Of a stretch of 28,717 bases of DNA, positions 10,901 through 21,654 are shown one piece after another. The stretch is taken from assembly GCA_001579985.1 (NCBI GenBank), contig LRSR01010861.1:1-28717 (forward strand). The letters are read 5' to 3'. This DNA is from Hypsibius dujardini. Taxonomy: Eukaryota > Tardigrada > Eutardigrada > Parachela > Hypsibiidae. Within the stretch, counting starts at the first letter, position 1, and each line of letters starts with the position of its first letter. The notes under the pieces are model-generated. The model saw only the letters and a list, made by a program, of their open reading frames with translations. It had not been told where the DNA came from and made no database searches. The position numbers and the translations under genes are program-made.

Positions 10901-11763
10901 CAAATTGCGCATTTCACGTCTTCCACGGTGAAGCATTTTTCCTGACGCGAGATTATGTCTTGCCAATCAGCATCAGCGATGACCTCGACTGCCATCTCCT
11001 TTACGTTGAGGTCAGTGTGTGCTGCTAATTTGCAGTTTCTCGTTTGTGGCGTTCCTTCCATTAGCAGACTAGCAGACATAGCAGACATCGTCTAGAATCG
11101 GTCTGTCTGACTCTATCCCAAAGGATGTGTGACTACCTGATCTTTTCGAATCGGACCAGTTTCAAACGACATTTCTCAATACTCTCCCCCTTGCAGATTG
11201 TGCGGCAGCATGCAGCAATGTTACAGTCCACCTTGAAAGCTCACCGCTTCGAAGTCACTCAATACGTGCCGTCGTACGACTTTTTTTGCAAATCTCCACG
11301 TCCACCTTCGGGCTCCCTATCAAAGGCCATGACTTACGGCATCACAGTCATCGCTAGATCCCTCGACGAGCGCTGGTACACAATACTACCACCGTCTGGC
11401 AATGTTTTATCACTGAGTTGCACCTGCATCGCTAACTTTCATGCGATTCTATCTTCCAGGGTGGTCAAGGTGGTGTGCAGTCTGCGGTATGTCTATCGAT
11501 TCTACGTCGCCCGCAGACTGTGTCCTCAGACAAGGACCAGTGCCGTGCGGAATAAAACGTTTCTGCCGACCGAATACACCTTTCACGAAGTGGACCTGAG
11601 CAAAGTGATTGCGGGAGACACGCGAATCCGCCGGATAAATCTCATCCTCGGCTACTTGGCATCCCTGCCGGGAGAGTCAAATTTTCTCGTTCTCGCGGAG
11701 TCTTCGAGTGTGGAGCAGAAACGCGAAAATCCAAAATGGACTAAATGGGAAACTGTCGAGTAG
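7978..11763 (+). CDS. MED17: MED17, Mediator complex head-module subunit 17
   Basis: Exons, all in phase: 7978-8183, 8492-8698, 8790-8925, 9182-9356, 9441-9572, 9653-9798, 9868-9942, 10009-10307, 10564-10620, 10690-10824, 10899-11010 and 11197-11763. An 84-bp intron (11376-11459) is probable inside the last. This gives about 720 residues (about 748 if the last intron is kept); human has 651. Starting at ATG 8008 would remove ten residues. MED17 is the scaffold of the Mediator head and contacts RNA polymerase II machinery. Family-diagnostic segments are VHVSVECP, RDAFVEMSVLHDVLSL, the KKALGAAANILTTAVDRL helix, LNKLRDQWRLKKVG followed by GDLGYRT, and SAQNALYCRELMMLLSAEAV. An NNNNNN run (AAC repeats, about 8051-8068) is near the N-terminus. 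Intron 3 contains MITE copy B. The exon 8 end (GG/GTATTT) is the least certain junction. Confidence 0.94.
8940..9110. mobile_element. MITE copy B (Tc1/mariner-type ends), in MED17 intron 3
   Basis: Complete 171-bp element: TA-CAGTCAACGACAAGATTGAG at the left, CTTGTCGTTGATTG-TA at the right. The arms of about 70 bp are mutually reverse-complementary, around a centre with TTAAACAATCGAACAATC. Removing it leaves an 85-bp intron, the normal size here, so it looks like a clean insertion into an existing intron. It has no coding capacity. Confidence 0.9.
11376..11459 (+). other. Probable in-frame intron in MED17 terminal exon
   Basis: The reading frame runs straight through this segment without a stop. 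However, the segment begins GTACAC, ends TTCCAG, contains a CTAAC branch-point-like motif about 30 bases before the AG, and is 84 bp long, like the other introns of the gene. Removing it joins LDERW to VVKVVCSLR, which fits the family better than the retained Cys/Ser-rich insert. Confidence 0.6.
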
Positions 11764-12530
11764 ATCTCATGTCGGGCTGTCTGTTTGAGTCTGTTTGTCG
11801 AGTTTTAACCAATCGTTCATTTGACTGTTCTGTTCAGTTCGGGTTTTGAATTTTACTCTGTATACGTCTATGAGGACCAAAAAAAACCAGCCACAAACAA
11901 GACTCTCGAAGAATATGCTAGGAGAAACAGAACGAGCACAACACCAAGAGAGCGAAAAAAAGAAGATAAAACTCAATACCGAGAAAAGAGTACACTTACT
12001 GCCTGCAACAAAGGTCCAGCAAAAGAAACTGGTAACAGTAACTGGTAACAGCAACTGGTAACAGCAACTGGTAACCGTAACTGGTAACAGTAACTGGTAA
12101 CCGTAACTGGTAACAGTAACTGGTAACAGTAATACTACGGTGTAACGTCGCTGTAAACGAACATCTGTGACTGGCGCAGTAAAAATGCAAAACTATTTCT
12201 ACTCTAATAACCTCCGAAACACCAGGATAGGTAAGAAGAAACCACCCCAACAACGAGGCCGAGGAGAACATACAGTAGGCTGGATAAAATTAAAAAACTC
12301 AAACTCTCGCCACAGGCGTTCGTCAAAACCTTCCATCCCAGAACACATATCCATCCTTTTCAAGCAGGCGCACAATAACTCCATAACCTGCTCTGTCTGT
12401 CAATCCATCCACCGGGTCGCTCTTATCCGCAGTCCGAGTAATAAAGGCAGCTTCTGTTCTCTGGAATAATAGTTTCGTCTTTTTCCACTCTGTCTCTCTG
12501 CGTCAACAACAATACTGCATCGTAGGTTGA
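11764..12530. other. Intergenic gap between convergent MED17 and CTDSPL2 genes
   Basis: No coding exon was identified. It holds the two 3' UTRs, an AATAAA at 12440-12445 on the plus strand (distant from MED17, so doubtful as its polyadenylation signal), and the 13-bp tandem array at 12027-12130. ORFs reading as TVTSYCYQL or similar are translations of that array. Confidence 0.7.
12027..12130. repeat. 13-bp tandem array, eight units (AACTGGTAACAGT)
   Basis: Eight head-to-tail units of 13 bp differ only at two or three positions (CAGT, CAGC or CCGT at the unit end). At nearly every junction a YAACTG hexamer is formed. The array sits in the gap between the convergent MED17 and CTDSPL2 genes. 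Confidence 0.95.
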
Positions 12531-15292
12531 TTACTCCTCGTGAGCAGCCGTCTTCAAGAGCGGGGTGACTCGAGATGCTGCGGGTAGTAGGTCTGGACAT
12601 GGCTGTGCACTACATAATCGACAACACCGTTGATCATGAAATCGAATCAGGAGAGCATTGTTTCAACTACAGTCAATCTATTTCACACTCACACTGCACA
12701 GGAACTTTGAGGGAGTTGCGAATAAAATGCCGCACATCCAGGTCATGCTGCTCGGCGATGGATTCGAGGTACGGCGCCAGCAACATCAACTCCTGTGGAA
12801 AAGTGCTCATGAAGAGTAGAATTCGAGCGCCTCCTCATGGTTACTGACCTGGTCATCATCATCCCCGATCCAGCTCTTGATAGGAATACCATTGTCGATT
12901 TGGAAGGCGAACTACACACATCATCAACCGGATTAATTTCCGCAACCGATTGAAAGTTGTTGAGGCAACTTGTCTTCCCTGACTTTCACCTACCGAGGCG
13001 ATTTGATTGTCCACAATAATCAGCTTCGATAGGTCCCGCGTAAAAATGGAGAGGTCCTTGACGAAGGAACAGCCGACAGGCACACAGTGATCGCGATAAA
13101 ACCGATGCCTGTAAAACGACCGATCACACTGAATTACCTCTGAGCATTTGCGAGTACAAGGCAAGGTGTTAATACTTGAAAAAGACACCCTCCGGATCCA
13201 GTAGATCCAGCATTTTGGAAGAGTAGTTCTTCATTGAAGCCGTAAACACCACAACCTCGAACTTCCTCGCCACCCGCTCCAGAAATTCCCTCACAAACGG
13301 CCGCAGCCGGGCGTAAACCTAAAGAGAATTGATCGTGGAATGCATCGATAATCAAAAAATCGATAATCAATAACGCATCCCAGCAACAGAGTCACCAACG
13401 TCACACACACATCCAGACAGAGACACAAATATTTTTTTCCCGGAGATCGTCTGGATGAGGGCACACAAATCAGCCATCGATCGCGCCAGGATCGTGTCAG
13501 TGCAGGCATGTCGGGGGGTGCGATAGCATGAAAAGGTGCTTACCGCGAGCTCTGTCGGCTCTCCGCCGTTGGCGTCCGGTACTTCGACAGCAAAACTGTA
13601 ATCAAACTTCGCAGGAGCTTCGTTTGTGAAGCAGTGCACCAAGGTTTCATCCTACGATAGAAAGGCGTTACCCTCTGACCGCTTTACATGGTTTCGTACA
13701 TCCCTTAAGTTTTAACAACTCATCAGCTTACCAGATCCAGAATGAGTGTAAATGTGGGACAAGATCGGGTCTTTGGGGGCAGCACGGCCGGAGTGCGAAT
13801 GAGCGGCGACGGTGAATGATGCGCTCCTCTAAATATTTCCATTCTGCAACGAATTTAAGCAAACCTTTTAGCAATCTTAGGTCGATGTAGATCAATCAAT
13901 CAAATCCGCGGAACCTTACACAAACTCCAGTTCGCCTGCAGATGCAGCATAGGTGTACCGCGTTGTTAGTTGTTGATCACCCGTGTCCATGATGGACACC
14001 GAATCATCCAGCCGCTCATGGCACAACGAAATCTCGGTTATCGACGGGCTGTCCGGTGCTGACGAGGACGGAGAAGCAGTTCCGCTGTCCGTGGAAGAGC
14101 AGGACTCCGAGGGTGTATCCGCGCTGATGACTTCGTCAATGTCTTGCAAAAAGTCCGGAATACATTCATTTCCGTCTAGAACGTTCCGAAATAGAAAAAA
14201 AGGTGAAATCCATATAGGGCGTATGAAAGGGAATGTTGGTCTTACAGTGCACGAGGTTGTCCGCCAATACTGTAAAAGTAGACTCCGCTGGCGTCGATCC
14301 GGCAGAGGAGCAATTCGCCTCCATGTGAACGTGCGTTCTCGACACCACTCCGGCACTCGAGGTCATGACCGAGAGATCTAAAGAACGACATGAGGAAGCT
14401 ATTGAAAAAGTCAAAGCAAATGGCAGCATCGAGGATACTGACCAATAGTCACTTGATGGATAGGATTCGAGGCAGCGGAGAGGACAATAGGAGGGCGCTC
14501 AACCACCAACACCTTCGGGGACGGAAACGAAACGTTCGAACTGCTTTCCGAGGCACTCGCCGTCGAATCTTCAGAGTCCGACGTGTTGATGGACTCGGAT
14601 TCGATTCCGCTGTCTACAAGGAAAATGAAACAAATCAGTGCTTAATCTTACACCGCATAAGTTGTTTCAGAGTCTCAGAGTTTCACTGCCTGAGAATAAT
14701 AGAATAGCGAAGAACGCGGTATTTTTAAGCCACTGCATGTCTGTCTGTCTGTCAACCGCATGTCTGTTAGTGATCCTGGTATCCCTTACCATGACTGGTA
14801 CTCAGTGATTTCATCCGCTCAGCTGCTTCCTGCAGTCCTTCCGACGGGACCGGCACTTGTGGAGTCTCCTGCACCGATCGCGAGCGCAGAAGATAGCCAT
14901 GACTGGTCGCAGCTACCGAAGATCTCTTCAGCAAGTGGCCTTCTGGCGGAGATTTCTTTTTCGTCACCGAGACTGGCAGTTGCCGCAACGACGCTTGTTT
15001 CGCCGAGGGACTCAGGCGGACCTAAATAATTCCCAAACATTGCACAGGGAGGTTCGGGGAAGCAAAATCATTCACACGAAAAAAAAGACAGAAGAAATTT
15101 CACCTGTTTAAGAGCTTGCTTGTTCTTCGCCTTCATCACCACCTGTCGAGACTGACTGGCGAGCGGCGCGTACCGTGCGCGCTGTGCGAGAGTTTTCCGT
15201 CGTTTCGTCACTTTCTCCGTGCAGCGCGTCGAAGCCATTCCCGTGCTGAGCGGGAAGCTACAGCAAAGACGCCGCGACTTCCGTTCCTGCAA
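12531..15292 (-). CDS. CTDSPL2: CTDSPL2-like (SCP4/Dullard-type) FCP1-homology Ser/Thr phosphatase
   Basis: Twelve exons join in phase: 15292-15104, 15021-14790, 14613-14443, 14377-14246, 14175-13920, 13843-13732, 13651-13544, 13318-13176, 13108-12994, 12911-12849, 12792-12693 and 12592-12531. They give about 560 residues (542 from Met at 15238); human CTDSPL2 has 466. It is a HAD-type metal-dependent phosphatase, and family members dephosphorylate nuclear signalling proteins. The catalytic DxDxT is LILDLDETLVHC (Asp about 363 and 365, split by an intron). It is followed by VYARLRPFVREFLERV, VVVFTASMKNYSSKMLDLLD, KHRFYRDHCVP, FTRDLSKLIIVDNQIASFAF and NGIPIKSWIGDDDDQEL. The first 330 residues are basic, then Ser/Asp-rich and low complexity. 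The last exon (YLLPAASR...) resembles the human LLPPD tail. Without splicing there, the frame stops at 12673 after CECEID. Confidence 0.9.
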
Positions 15293-16940
15293 AGCGAATG
15301 GTCAGATTACAACTGAAAACTGATCCCCAGGAGAAAATTCATTTTATGGATGAAGATTATTTGCCATTTTCTTTTTGCGCAAAATAATCTGAGCAGAAAT
15401 GGCGGTCTTTTCAGACGCAAACAATATATCTCGCTTGATTGACTGATACTCGGCAAGTTTGTGCTAGTTAATCAATCAATCAATGCTACGACGAATGCGG
15501 GAAACAAATAAATAAGGCGCACAAATAGAACATTTGATCTACGGACAATTTTAGCGTAATTTAGATAACGCCTCAGCATCAAAATAATTAATCCAAATAT
15601 AAGATTGTGAACAAAAAAACCGAGGTTATAAAATACCAATGCTAATGCCATATAGCGGACTGATCAACAGCGCCAAATATTTCGCAGAATCAGTGATATA
15701 TGCCTCTAAATCAAGCGAACGCGAAAATAACGGTCGAAAACAAAATTTATCCCAAAGAGAATATGATTCTAAAACAAGTTATAAACACTGCTCAATCTAT
15801 ATATATACACAAATGGAAGATTCGGAAAATATTTCGAAAACAAATCCAACCTAAATTTTGTAAAATATAACAAACGAACTCGTACCTGCGATCAAATTTT
15901 GGCGAGAGAATTCAAAAAATTCACTCTTCCCAAATACCTTCCTTTCCGGTGGTGAGCGGATGGAATAATAAATCGATCAAGGGCGGAATCAAAATCCACA
16001 GCCCTTTCCCATACACACACACACACTGCAGCACACTGCAGCACACTGCACACACGCACAACACACAACAGAGCAGCCAGCCACGGCCTGGGCCCTCGGA
16101 ATCAAAGTGCCATTTTTGTGAGAGACCAAGTCAAATTAATACCCGCAGCCAGGATAAAAATTAAAAACTGGCTGGATATTAGCATAAATTACATTGAAAA
16201 TGCGCCGGGACGAATGTCATATTTTAATAATGGCTCCAGAACCGCAGCAAGTAAGCACATGAATGGAACAATTTGAAATCAACAAGCAAGCAGAGTATAT
16301 TTTTTGGCCGAGCTCCAACCTCTCTCTCACGCTGTCTGCGCGAAGCCATTTTAAAAGATGATTCACATGTGGTTCTGACGTAATGCGCCAAGTGAGTGCC
16401 ACTCTGCTGTTTCGGCCTGATTCGAGTCGACTCACTAGTTCTGCGGTCGGTCTGCCCAATGCGTTCCTATGCTGATACAGTCCGCGGAAGAAAATATTAT
16501 ATATACTATATACATATAGTACTACAGCAGTAACACTTTTCTAAACTTGCAGCGATGTCATAAAAAAATGCTAATTTTACACGGAACTGAGCTAAAAATC
16601 CACCATGACCCAGCCGTCATTATGTTTGGGAGTAATATTTGTTTTCAAAATGTGAGATTCAAATGATAAAAATAACCGCCTTGGAAGACACGAAGCTGCG
16701 CTTTGGCATTTGTCACATTTAGGAAGAATCCCTGTACTAGGTTCAGTCGAGTCCAGGGACGCGAGTCGCGCTACTTGTGGCTCCACCTCTTTAGCCCAGG
16801 GGAAAATCCTAGGGGTCCAGAATATTTTATGACTTGCTAGTTTTTTTGCCCTGATTTTGTGGACGTTTTGGTTTCACCGTTTCGCTAGTAGTACGATCCG
16901 AACTTCCACTCCAAAATAATCCAAATCGACACAATCAAAA
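15293..16940. other. AT-rich intergenic gap between divergent CTDSPL2 and PLAA
   Basis: No exon supported by family similarity or splice structure is visible. The region is AT-rich, especially 15360-15900. It contains ATCAATCAATCAAT (about 15471-15484), a CA-rich stretch at about 16013-16070, and a TATA-rich run near 16497-16520. Promoters of both flanking genes should lie at its ends. Confidence 0.6.
16013..16070. repeat. CA-rich simple repeat with CACTGCAG triplication
   Basis: A CACACACAC run is followed by three spaced CACACTGCA units and then CACACGCACAACACACAAC. This is simple-sequence DNA in the intergenic gap, with no coding evidence. Confidence 0.8.
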
Positions 16941-19900
16941 ATGTCCGCTTCAGGTGCGGAAGGATACAAACTACGAGCCACCCTGACCGGGCATTCGGGG
17001 GACGTTCGAGCCATTTGCCCCATTCAAATTGGCAGCCAGGAAGCACTCCTCAGCGGATCAAGGGATAAAACTTGTCTGGTGTTTGCACTGGATGGGTCAG
17101 TCATCAGTCAAGTCCTTTCCTGAATTAGGCAATGTAATTTAAAGCGGAAAATATTGGTTGCGGTTTTTCAGGCTGCGCTTCAAATCAACGATGTGCTTCA
17201 AGAACCATCAGAAATATATCTCCTCGGTCGGATATGTTCCTCCCAACACGCAGCATCAGCAGGGCCTCATTCTGTCGGGTAGTCACGATAAGCTTGTTCA
17301 TGTCTACGATCCGCTTTCGGCAGCGCCGTCTCAGCCAATCTACAGCCTGACTGGACACAAGGATGCTGGTAAGCCACGTTTTCCATTGATTGATCGGTTG
17401 GCCTTTCGGAAGTTCTCTATACTATTCAATAGCCAAACCATGGATTGATTGATTGAAGACGTATGTTTCCAGTTTACTCTAATTGATGAGTTGATTTAGT
17501 GGAAGTTCACCTACTCAGCCTTGCGACATTGGATCGTCTCGTCTGATTCATAGGTTACTGTTTAGTCTTATTTAAAAAAAAATAAACAAATTAGTTTCTA
17601 TTTGGATTGTTCATCAGTTGTTAGAAGACGTTGCTTTGCAATGTTGAAGTTCCCACAGTAAATTCCGTTTGTTTCCTATTCCTTTTGCTTCAGTTTCTTG
17701 TATTGCATCGCATCACACTGGCATGGTTTTGACTGGATCATGGGACTCCACTGCCAAGCTGTGGCAGGACAGTTTTTGCGTCGCCACCATCGAAGGCCAC
17801 GAACTGGCGGTGTGGGCTGTTCAGTTTGTGGAGAGCTCCTCGGGAGATGGAGACGTTCTGTTGGCCACCGGTTCTGCCGATAAAACCATCCGAGTGTGGA
17901 ACAAGTCTGGTGGAGCCGGCAAGGTTCTTCGAGGTGAAATCCGTCATTTTTTCCCGTAATCATGAATGGCAGGTGTGTGAATATTGTTTCTTGTCTCGTC
18001 AACAGGCCATACGGATGTTGTCCGTGGGTTGGTTAGCCCCCGTCCCAATGAACTGCTGTCATGCGCCAACGATGCCAGTGTCCGCCAATGGGATATCTCT
18101 ACCGGAAGCTGCCTGGGGGTCTATTACGGGCATACAAACTACATTTATTCTATCGCGCTGCTAGGAAGTGACAGTTTTGTGACGTCCAGCGAGGATGCGT
18201 CCGTTCGCGTCTGGAAGTTTGGGAAGCCTGATTCTGTGCAGACAATTCGTCTTCCCACCCGATCCGTCTGGGCAGTGGCGACACTGCGGAATGGAGATAT
18301 CGCCGCCGGGGGCAGGTACTATTACTTAATTTCTGCTTGCTCTTTCAGACTGATTCAAGACCTTGAAGCATATTTATCCGTTTCAGTGATAGTCTTATTC
18401 GCATATTCACCCGGGACAACAGCCGTGTCGCCTCAGACGATGAACTGAAGGCCTATGAAACGGAATTGGCGTCGATGGAGCATGCCACCAAAGAGGTCCT
18501 GGAAGGTGTCAAAACCGAGGATCTCCCAACCGATGCTGCCCTATATGCTCCCGGGGAAAAGGATGGTCAAACGAAAATCATTAGAAAGGACGGCAAAGTT
18601 GAAGTCTACAACTGGAGTGCGATGGAGAACGAATGGAAGAAGATCGGAGATGTTGTTGGGTCGTCGAATGAAAAAGCGTCAGGCAGGACATTGTATCAAG
18701 GCCGGGTAAGTGTCAGTTTTTTGGCTGAATGGTGACTACAACTACAGTTGTGACTACAACTACAGTTGTGACTTGCTGGAGAGGAGGGCGAACTCTTATT
18801 TTCATTTTCGCAGGAATACGATTACGTCTTCAGTGTTGATTTTGATGAATCGAAACCGCCGGTCAAACTACCCTATAACCGCAGTGATGACCCCTACGTT
18901 GTCGCGCAGAAATTTCTGGAGGATAACGAATTACCTCAGTCCTACCTGGACACCGTGGCTAAATTTATCATGCAAAACGTTCCTGGATCTGGGTCGGCGG
19001 CACCGGTGTCGGCCTATGCGGACCCTTTTACTGGTAAAAGGATAGTTCTTATTCCCGCTTTAAACAGTTTGTGACGTTTGTGTTTCTGGCCAGGTGCTGG
19101 CCGATATATGCCAAGCGGTGGTGCTTCTGCGAATGGAGCTGGCGGAGGAGGGGCTGCTGGTTACCGGGATCCTTTTACTGGGGGAAATGCGTATGTCAGT
19201 AGCAGTGGCGGTGGTGAAACTTCCGCTGCTGCAATGAACGGTGCTGGTGCTGCTGGAGGGCCAACTTCGACTAGTAGCTTTTACCCAGTCCGTGATTTTA
19301 TTGGTTTCCACTTGGGCAACGTCGATGGTGTTTTGAGTAAGCGTCTCTTTCAGGGAATTAGTTAATATATCTTTTACATGTAATTAACGTATATGGTTTT
19401 CAATTGCAGAGAAATTAAAGGAGAATATGGATGCCAGTGGCCTTGGTTTGCCGGAGACGGAAGTAGCGCATTTCAGGAAGCTAATGGAAAAGGACTTGAC
19501 GAATGCACCGGTTTCAGAGTCAACACTCAACACATTAGGCAAAGCGCTAGATCTTCCTGATGGTGAGTGAACGAAACCTCTCTTGTGGCTAGTGCTTCTT
19601 TTGAGTGGACAGATTTCGCAAGATAATAATCCAATCTTTTCTTTCAGCCCAAATATTTCCAGCTTTGGATCTTCTGCGATTCGCCATCCGTCACCGGACC
19701 GTGTGTGATTACTTTTGCGAAGCGGAACGCGGCGGCATGTTTATTTCATTCCTCCTTCCCCTTATCAAGTCGGCGAAATTTCCAGCCAATCAACAGCTCT
19801 CCCTTAAAGTAATCAGTAACACCTTCGCGGGAAGCAACGCCGGTCGCAAATTACTAACGGACCACCGAAAAGCCGTCTTTGCTGCTATCACGGAAGCAGC

Positions 19901-20234
19901 TCCCTCTAGCATTGATAAGAATGCCCAGATTGCTCGCGCCACAGTGTTGCTCAATTTCGCCGTTCTCTCGAATACCGCCCAGAATCAGGAGGAAAAACTG
20001 GAACTAATGTATGTTCTGCTGGAGGTTGCTAAAGTTGCCAATGCTGTGACGGACGACGAAGCCGTATTCCGGACCATGGTGGCCTTGGGAACCCTGTTAA
20101 GTGGAAGTGGGGAGGAGCTGAAAGGATACGCCAAGGCGCTGGACGTTGTACCGTTCGGGGCTGTGGTGGCGTCCGGCTCATCGGACGATCGAATCAAGTC
20201 TGTCTGGAAGAGCTTGGAGAAGGACCTTGCCTAG
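16941..20234 (+). CDS. PLAA: PLAA (Ufd3/Doa1) p97/VCP ubiquitin cofactor: WD40 + PFU + PUL
   Basis: Nine exons join in phase: 16941-17095, 17172-17368, 17694-17933, 18006-18315, 18387-18705, 18814-19033, 19094-19336, 19410-19562 and 19648-20234. They give 807 residues, against 795 in human. PLAA binds ubiquitin and p97/VCP and supports ubiquitin recycling and endolysosomal sorting. A WD40 propeller covers about residues 10-315 (GSRDKTCLVF, GSHDKLVHVYD, GSWDSTAKLW, GSADKTIRVWN, ANDASVRQWD, YYGHTNYIYS, SEDASVRVWK). The ubiquitin-binding PFU domain is about 361-465 (KVEVYNWSAMENEWKKIGDV, YDYVFSVDFDES, VKLPYNRSDDPYVVA). DPFTGAGRYMPSGG begins a Gly/Ala/Ser-rich linker. The PUL domain, which binds p97, is about 543-805 (FPALDLLRFAIRH, MVALGTLLSG). 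All family domains are present. The gene is convergent with APTX, 164 bp apart. Confidence 0.97.
18732..18772. repeat. 18-bp direct repeat in PLAA intron 5
   Basis: GTGACTACAACTACAGTT occurs twice in tandem, followed by GTGAC. Each unit also contains the near-palindrome ACAACT..AGTTGT, so each can form a small hairpin. It lies about 25 bp after the exon 5 donor. Confidence 0.85.
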
Positions 20235-20333
20235 ATCTTTGAAAGGAATGACTTTACTTCCGTTTTTAATATTCTTTTGTACTGAATTCAGTAGACAGTC
20301 AATAGTCTTCTTTCGGCTTGGTCGATTGATTGG

Positions 20334-20339
20334 TTTATT
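20334..20339 (-). promoter_or_regulatory. Candidate polyadenylation signal for APTX
   Basis: TTTATT on the plus strand reads AATAAA on the minus strand, 60 bases past the APTX stop. Its location in the 164-bp gap to the PLAA stop suggests that the two convergent transcripts have very short or overlapping 3' UTRs. Confidence 0.45.
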
Positions 20340-20398
20340 GAGGTGTAGAATTTCATTCTGAACGACAGGACGTAATTTAATGCAGCGATGTCTTTGCA

Positions 20399-21055
20399 CT
20401 ATGAGATAGGTCCGGTCTCATTTTTGATATTATAAATATTATCTTTGTCATGAATTCGAATATGGCTCTTCAGTTCAGCCAAATCGGAAAACTTTTCTTT
20501 ACAACCATGGCAAGATAAAATGGAGCTGTTATCCCCCCGTACTTCACACGCTTCCACCGGATCGATCTCTATCCGTCCTTTACTTTCCAAAATTGAAATG
20601 GCTTTCTCCGGATGCATAAAGAAGTCGGTGGTGAATGATCCCCACGCATAGGTAGACTTCATTCCTGGCGCGTCGAAATCGTTGCTGATCAAATGCAGAT
20701 GGAGCCGGATGAAGGTCGGGACAATATGGAACCCCATTAGGACATCGCAGCGTGTTTTTGGCCTGATTTCTCGCTCGATAAACTTCTCGCTTTTGGCCAT
20801 CATGTAACGAAGCAATGGAATATGGCTTGGTGTGAGGTCTTCCACTGTGTCGATGGGTGCTTTTGGAAGGACGAGGTAATGAAAGCGTCCTTTGGGTGCA
20901 TGATCCGCCAGAATGACAATTAAGTCATCAGAGTAGAGCTGCTTTTCCGGACGTTCTGATGCACGGAGCAGTCCTTTGCGCCAGCTAGGGTTGTCACCCA
21001 TCGCGCGGAGAATTCGTAATGGAACGGCACGAAGGTGGAGACTTACGACGGACAT
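20399..21055 (-). CDS. APTX: Aprataxin (HIT domain + C2H2 zinc finger DNA deadenylase)
   Basis: Single-exon gene of 218 residues from Met at 21055. A downstream Met at 21001 would give 200, and the frame is also open up to 21214. Aprataxin removes 5'-AMP left on DNA by aborted ligation. The HIT core is visible: YSDDLIVILADHAPKGRFHY, LVLPK, MGFHIVPTFIRLHLHLISND, WGSFTTDFF. The HIT triad reads R117-L-H119-L-H121-L-I, so the first His of the usual HxHxHxx is Arg; the predicted nucleophile His119 is kept. The C2H2 finger follows with C182, C185, H198 and H202 (CHGC...HIRIH). The FHA domain of vertebrate aprataxin is absent here, so the layout resembles the short fungal form. It is convergent with PLAA. 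Confidence 0.93.
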   Translation of the reverse strand: MSVVSLHLRAVPLRILRAMGDNPSWRKGLLRASERPEKQLYSDDLIVILADHAPKGRFHYLVLPKAPIDTVEDLTPSHIPLLRYMMAKSEKFIEREIRPKTRCDVLMGFHIVPTFIRLHLHLISNDFDAPGMKSTYAWGSFTTDFFMHPEKAISILESKGRIEIDPVEACEVRGDNSSILSCHGCKEKFSDLAELKSHIRIHDKDNIYNIKNETGPIS

Positions 21056-21401
21056 ACGACCGATGTCTCTCTGTATAAGTTCAAGTTGGCAAAGAGTCTT
21101 TTTTTGCCGTGCAGTTGTCCACATCTGGTTGTAGCAAAAAAATAACGTACCACACCAGTAGTACACGTATGAATGCCAGATAAGAACAGCCGTAAAATCT
21201 CCGAATTCGGGCACAGACGAGACAAATAAACTATAATGAATTCTTCGGTTGATTGATTAGTTGTACTGCAGTTTATTATTTACTATTTATTGTTTATTGC
21301 TCAGAGTGACTTACCTCAGTAGAGGACTTAAACGGCCAGTCAACGTATACACAAGTAATGCATATCACGCGCAGACAAGAATGTGTCTCAGAGGATCGCT
21401 C

Positions 21402-21504
21402 AGACTACACACGTGGCCATAATTTTGGGTGGCAGACTTTAAGCCAAAAAGAGTGGTCCGAGTTCGAGCCGAATTTAGTCACCGCGCGCACTCGCTCTTA
21501 ACCA
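21402..21504 (-). repeat. SINE-like sequence, left copy (degenerate tRNA-like boxes)
   Basis: On the minus strand it has TGGTTAAGAGCG (A-box-like, 21504-21493), then GGCTCGAACTC (B-box-like, 21470-21460) and a tail ending CTGCCACCCAAAATTATGG. The box spacing, 34 nt, is shorter than in a tRNA, so any Pol III promoter would be decayed. The tail is shared with the copy at 21655-21726. Confidence 0.4.
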
Positions 21505-21654
21505 CAGATGACCATGCAGCCTTAAATGAATTGATCGATTGATTGAACTTGTTTATTCTGTGGGAATTTGGAGCAGCTTGCTCAATATAATTTTTCCGCT
21601 TGGCCAGGCATCAAATCAAAGATTCAGGAGAAAGCAGTAGCAAGCAGCTAGCCA

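Noticed and set aside
12027-12130. CRISPR-like appearance of the 13-bp array
   Set aside because: Units are contiguous with no spacers, and the genome is eukaryotic.
13983-14381. 132-codon plus-strand frame
   Set aside because: Antisense shadow of the Ser/Asp-rich exons of the CTDSPL2-like gene, whose frame is supported by phase-consistent splicing and by the downstream catalytic domain.
16217-16786. Two minus-strand frames of 80 and 64 codons upstream of PLAA
   Set aside because: No recognisable family, no splice structure, and located in AT-rich intergenic DNA.
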